A stretch of DNA of 64,000 nucleotides from Diospyros lotus (Eukaryota; Streptophyta; Magnoliopsida; Ericales; Ebenaceae), in assembly GCF_014633365.1 (NCBI RefSeq), contig NC_068350.1:10331922-10395921 (forward strand), in the 5' to 3' direction. A program made the translations under genes and the position numbers. How positions within the stretch are numbered: the first letter of the stretch is position 1; each line of letters opens with the position of its first letter. This document shows positions 61,101 to 64,000 of the stretch, in pieces. A model generated the notes under the pieces. That model saw nothing but the letters and a program-made list of their open reading frames with translations, was not told the DNA's origin and ran no database searches.

Positions 61101-61260
61101 AATTACATGAACCATAAAATAAAATTATACCAATCTAAAATTATTGTTATACCATCAAGGAGATTTACCATCAAGTATTAAAAGACCCACATTTAAAAGG
61201 CCATTAAATTAACGTTAAGTATTAAAACATCTAGGCTCACTTTAGGGTCGTTACAATATC
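58187..61260. mobile_element. Solo LTR nested in the copia RNase H region
   Basis: The LTR body is 58192-61255 (about 3.06 kb). It begins TGTAAGGGCCCACTTTCG and ends TAGGGTCGTTACA. It is flanked by GTATC (58187-58191) and ATATC (61256-61260), 4 of 5 matching. Removing it rejoins HIEVRY with HWIRDVLDAKLLE of the copia RNase H. The termini resemble gypsy LTRs, but it does not share the paired inverted repeats of the 3194 family, so it is a different family. The orientation is uncertain. No internal domain remains. Confidence 0.88.
59185..60300. repeat. TA-rich complex tandem region in the solo LTR
   Basis: Several arrays follow each other. Units with AATGGGC(C)TTGAATATTTATAT repeat between about 59290 and 59460. 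A unit of about 70 bp with GTGGGTCACTCAG(C/T)TNGG followed by GTATATGTATATA repeats three times between about 60035 and 60240. Runs of (TA)n occur throughout. Short open frames rich in Tyr and Ile here are artefacts of the repeats. Confidence 0.85.
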
Positions 61261-61425
61261 ATTGGATATGAGATGTTTTAGATGCTAAGCTGTTAGAATT
61301 TGATAAGGTTCACACTGATGATAATGCTTCTGATATGATGACAAAAGCGTTACCAAGAGGGAAGTTTGAGTTTTGTTGTTCCGTTGCAGGAATAGAAAAA
61401 TCCTCCACATAGTCGGAAGGGAGAA
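61256..61425 (+). pseudogene. C-terminal end of the copia polyprotein and polypurine tract
   Basis: The frame continues from the copia RNase H (HWIRDVLDAKLLE, then VHTDDNASDMMTKALPRGKF), typical of the end of a copia polyprotein. A GTCGGAAGGGAGAA tract (about 61412-61425) follows and serves as the plus-strand primer in front of the 3' LTR. Confidence 0.85.
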
Positions 61426-61426
61426 T

Positions 61427-62275
61427 TGTTGGGTTTTTTTTGTCCCTTCCTATGTGAAGAAGCCCATAATTTATTTGGCCCATGAGCAAGAAGCCCAAGG
61501 CCCTTAGGGTTTTTCTAAAATTTCAATATAAAAAGACAAGAGTGTGTGTGTGCAACAGTTTTTAACAAAAAGAGAGTTTGAGAAGAGGTGCGTGGAGTGT
61601 ATAGGTTTGATTAAGTGATTGGTTAAGGAATCATCTGTGGTCCGATCTTGTTGATTTTTGGTCATTTTATAGAATACATTTCATTCTTCATTTTGAATAG
61701 TCGGATTAACATTTTGAGGTTTGAAGCACCGGTTATTGGTCTTTGAACAGAGTGTTTACTATTTGGAATTTTTTGGGTTGAAGAGTAGCAAACAAGTTTT
61801 GATCATCTACAAATTGAAGGTCATCCATGGTCCGATTGGGCTAATTTTTTGTCAGAAGACAGAAGACATCTAGAAATTCAAGTTGCATGGTTGGATCGTT
61901 TATTTGAGCTCTACAACTCTAATTTTGCACTCTAAAACAACAACCTAATTTCAATGATATCTCTCTAATCTCTCTTTTGTGTTATGCTTTGAAGTTGTTC
62001 ATGATAGCTAGCTAATTTGAGGTTGTATACCTGCTACTATTGTTGAACAATCACTTTTGGTTCTTATTTCATAGTGGAGTTTTGGAGTGGACCATTAGGT
62101 CTCGTGGTTTTTACCCTTTCACATTGGAAGGGGCGTGTTGATTGTTTTATTCTTGTTTAACTTATTTTTGTGTTCCATATATTGTGGTGTTTGTTGTGCC
62201 ATTGTGTTCACTCCTCACAAGTTCAATCAAATAAGGAGAGCAGGTGAATCTTTGGTTACTCTCTTTTTCCCATCA
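61427..62275 (+). repeat. 3' LTR of the nested copia, complete
   Basis: 849 bp, from TGTTGGGTTTTTTTTG to TTTTTCCCATCA. It matches the 5' LTR up to TGAACAATCACTT and then extends about 210 bp that the 5' LTR has lost. It is followed by AGTTC, the right copy of the target duplication. Confidence 0.88.
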
Positions 62276-62280
62276 AGTTC

Positions 62281-62610
62281 CCACTATTAGTTGGTATTTG
62301 TAAAAAGCCTATACTAATGGTCACATTTTAGATGGAGTCACGGTGTGGTCTTCACTAATGAACCTATTTAGTAGCAACCAACATTAGTCTTCACTATTAA
62401 TTGGTATTTTTAGTGGAGGCATGTGAAAAAACTCCACTAATGGTCATATTTTAGTTGGAGCCACAATGTGGCCTTCACTAATTGATCTTTTTAGTGAAGA
62501 CTAACATTTGGTCCCACTAATGGTCATAATTTAGTTGGAGTCATGGTGTGACTCTCGCTAATAGACCTTTTTAGTGGCGACTAACTTTTGGCCTTCACTA
62601 ACATTTGTGG
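62281..62610. repeat. CACTA-2 subterminal tandem repeats, right of the copia insertion
   Basis: Units beginning TAATGGTCA(C/T)A(T/A)TTTAG(A/T)TGGAG start at about 62315, 62438 and 62518. They are continued by CACTAAT(G/T)(A/G)A(C/T)CT and TTTTTAGTGG-type words. Together with the copy at 53538 this makes four recognisable units. Confidence 0.85.
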
Positions 62611-64000
62611 TTAAGACAATATTATTAATGATGTAAAGTAACTCCCCTCTTAATAATCTTATTTTTAATGACAGATTAAAATATCATCATTAATATATTA
62701 CTTTTCTATCATTATTGAATAAAATTATAATTTTAATAAATTCATTTTCTTTTTATAACTTTTATTAGTCAACATTTTGACTAAAAAAATCATTAAAAAA
62801 ATATTTTGAGACTATAAATAATAATTTTTTTACAAAAAATTGTATTTATAACTTTTTAAAAAATGATCAAAAAAATTCCATAAAAAATTTTTATTAAATG
62901 AAATTTTAATTAACTACATTCATAAAAAATATATTAATAGTTTGTTTATTTTTATTTTTTATTTAACCAACAAATATGATTAATATTTAATAATTAAATA
63001 TTTAAAAAAATAAGCAAATTAATAGGCAAGGGATGCTTGTATTCACTCCCAACAAACACTTTCTTTCCAAAAACCCCAAACCCTATTTGCAGAGAGAGAG
63101 AGAGAGATCAAACGAGGGACAGATTGGCATTGGAGTTGGCATCGATTTTTGACAAGTAGCTCGTCCAATGTCCAAACATTGATCTCATCCATCTTCAGGT
63201 TTGAGGTATTTTTTTTCTTGTTGTTCCTGTCCTTGAGTAACTCAATTTGTCTAGTTTCATTAGGTGTCTCATGGATGTGGATACAACTTTTTCTCCCTTC
63301 TTCGCTACCATTTCTCATTGTCAGCATCCATCACTCAAGATCTGCTGCTTATCGTTCATCTCTAGATCAAGTAGCTAGCCATTATTCTTCTTTCTCGTTG
63401 CAAACCTTGAGATTAGTTTCATCTCCAAATATGTGTTTTTTCCTCGCTGCAACCTTAAGCTGACATTTTTTCTTGTTTTTGTTTCTATTATCATGTTCAT
63501 TTAATCTTGTTTTATGTCCATCTCTATCCACTCATCTTATAAGAGTTTCTATTATGCTTTATTTTTTTCAATAAAAGAAAAAAAAAAAAGATTGATGGAG
63601 TTTCTCCATGCATTGGTTACATAAGCCACTAAAAATTACTTAAAGCCAAAAGACAAAGAAGATTAGACAAAGATAAAAATACCTCATACTGTATGATGAC
63701 ACAACTATGAACATTAAACAGGGGAATTTTTATTTTTATTAATGTGGCGATGTGATGATCTTCTTGATGGAGAGTGGTCGCTCAAATGCCTCCTTGTACC
63801 CTTCATAGTAGAAAAAGTTGTTTCAGAGTATAAGAGATTTTTCTTTTTTTCAAAAATTAAGTAAGAGTCATTTGCGAATAGTTTAGTTCTTATTTTTTAT
63901 AAAATAAAACTATTTTTACAACTTGATATGTACATTTTTATTACAAACGAGTAATTTGATTGTTGCCGTCGAGACTTGTCTCCTCTTATCCTATGCCACT
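62611..64000. other. AT-rich sequence to the window end, no supported gene
   Basis: 62620-63040 is very AT-rich. 63041-63480 is more balanced, with a GA microsatellite at about 63090-63108 and an open frame of about 100 codons at 63149-63463 of no recognisable family. A poly(A) run lies at about 63577-63590. It may be the interior of the second CACTA element or unrelated DNA; I cannot tell. Confidence 0.45.

Larger units (their letters stand above)
53610..62280 (+). mobile_element. Copia retrotransposon nested in CACTA-2
   Basis: The element body is 53615-62275. The LTRs start TGTTGGGTTTTT. Flanks are AGTTA (53610-53614) and AGTTC (62276-62280), a 5-bp duplication with one mismatch. Removing the insertion rejoins the CACTA subterminal repeats (CAACCAGCACC to CCACTATTAGTTGG). 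A tRNA-Met primer site, gag, protease, integrase, RT, RNase H and a polypurine tract occur in copia order. The copy is inactive because of nonsense codons and frameshifts, and a solo LTR interrupts the RNase H region. Confidence 0.9.
53331..64000. mobile_element. Second CACTA element, left terminus and subterminal repeats
   Basis: It starts CACTACAAGAAAAGG at 53331, the canonical CACTA terminus. Subterminal repeats follow, rich in TTTAGTGG, CCTCCACTAAAAGG and CTTCACTAAT words. They run to 53614, where a copia element is inserted, and resume at 62281 to about 62610. No reverse terminus (TTCTTGTAGTG) is seen before the window ends, so the right border is unknown and may lie beyond 64000. No CACTA transposase coding is visible in the part present. 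The preceding ATT (53328-53330) is a candidate 3-bp duplication. Confidence 0.8.

Noticed and set aside
63149..63463. Possible membrane or secreted protein of about 100 residues
   Set aside because: The hydrophobic runs come from T-rich DNA and there is no recognisable domain; it may lie inside the second CACTA element.

Overview
The window is nuclear DNA of a flowering plant, most likely a eudicot. It is AT-rich and dominated by nested transposable elements: CACTA, Ty3/gypsy Tekay-like LTR elements, Ty1/copia, PIF/Harbinger, a Mutator-type foldback, hAT and Tourist MITEs and a tRNA-headed retroposon. Only one intact host gene is recognisable, a five-exon tropinone-reductase-like short-chain dehydrogenase at 47967-49849. 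Nothing in the window looks bacterial, organellar or viral.

Layout. (1) 1-20037 is a degenerate autonomous CACTA element whose left end lies outside the window. Its TNP2-type transposase gene is split by a 12.4-kb LTR retrotransposon (3194-15641) with ~3-kb LTRs and a 5-bp target duplication. That element has almost no coding capacity and is itself invaded by a solo LTR of a related family (6815-9313). A second CACTA gene (Transposase_24 type) and the right terminus follow. (2) 20516-26604 is a head-to-tail fusion of two different broken copia elements, with one LTR at its right end. (3) 26605-31200 is mostly non-coding and contains a Tourist MITE at 29932-30158. (4) 31205-36239 holds a PIF/Harbinger element: transposase on +, Myb-like ORF1 on -, next to an inverted, internally deleted copy of the same family. 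(5) 36262-39727 is a Mutator-type foldback with a 9-bp target duplication. Its left arm carries a 2.2-kb insert with a tRNA-like head and a 19-bp duplication, and its right arm carries a hAT MITE with an 8-bp duplication. (6) 40983-46158 is a solo LTR interrupted by another solo LTR (42535-45440). (7) 47891-49849 is the host gene with its TATA box. (8) 53331 to the window end is a second CACTA element, interrupted by a copia element (53615-62275), which is interrupted by a solo LTR (58192-61255).

How the parts relate. The insertions can be ordered from target-site duplications read directly in the sequence. In each nest the outer element is oldest and its reading frames carry nonsense codons and frameshifts. 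No transposase or polyprotein here looks functional. The LTRs at 3194, 12615, 6815 and 42535 share termini, a TATA box at a similar depth and a conserved pair of adjacent inverted repeats. That module is the most unusual recurring structure I found.
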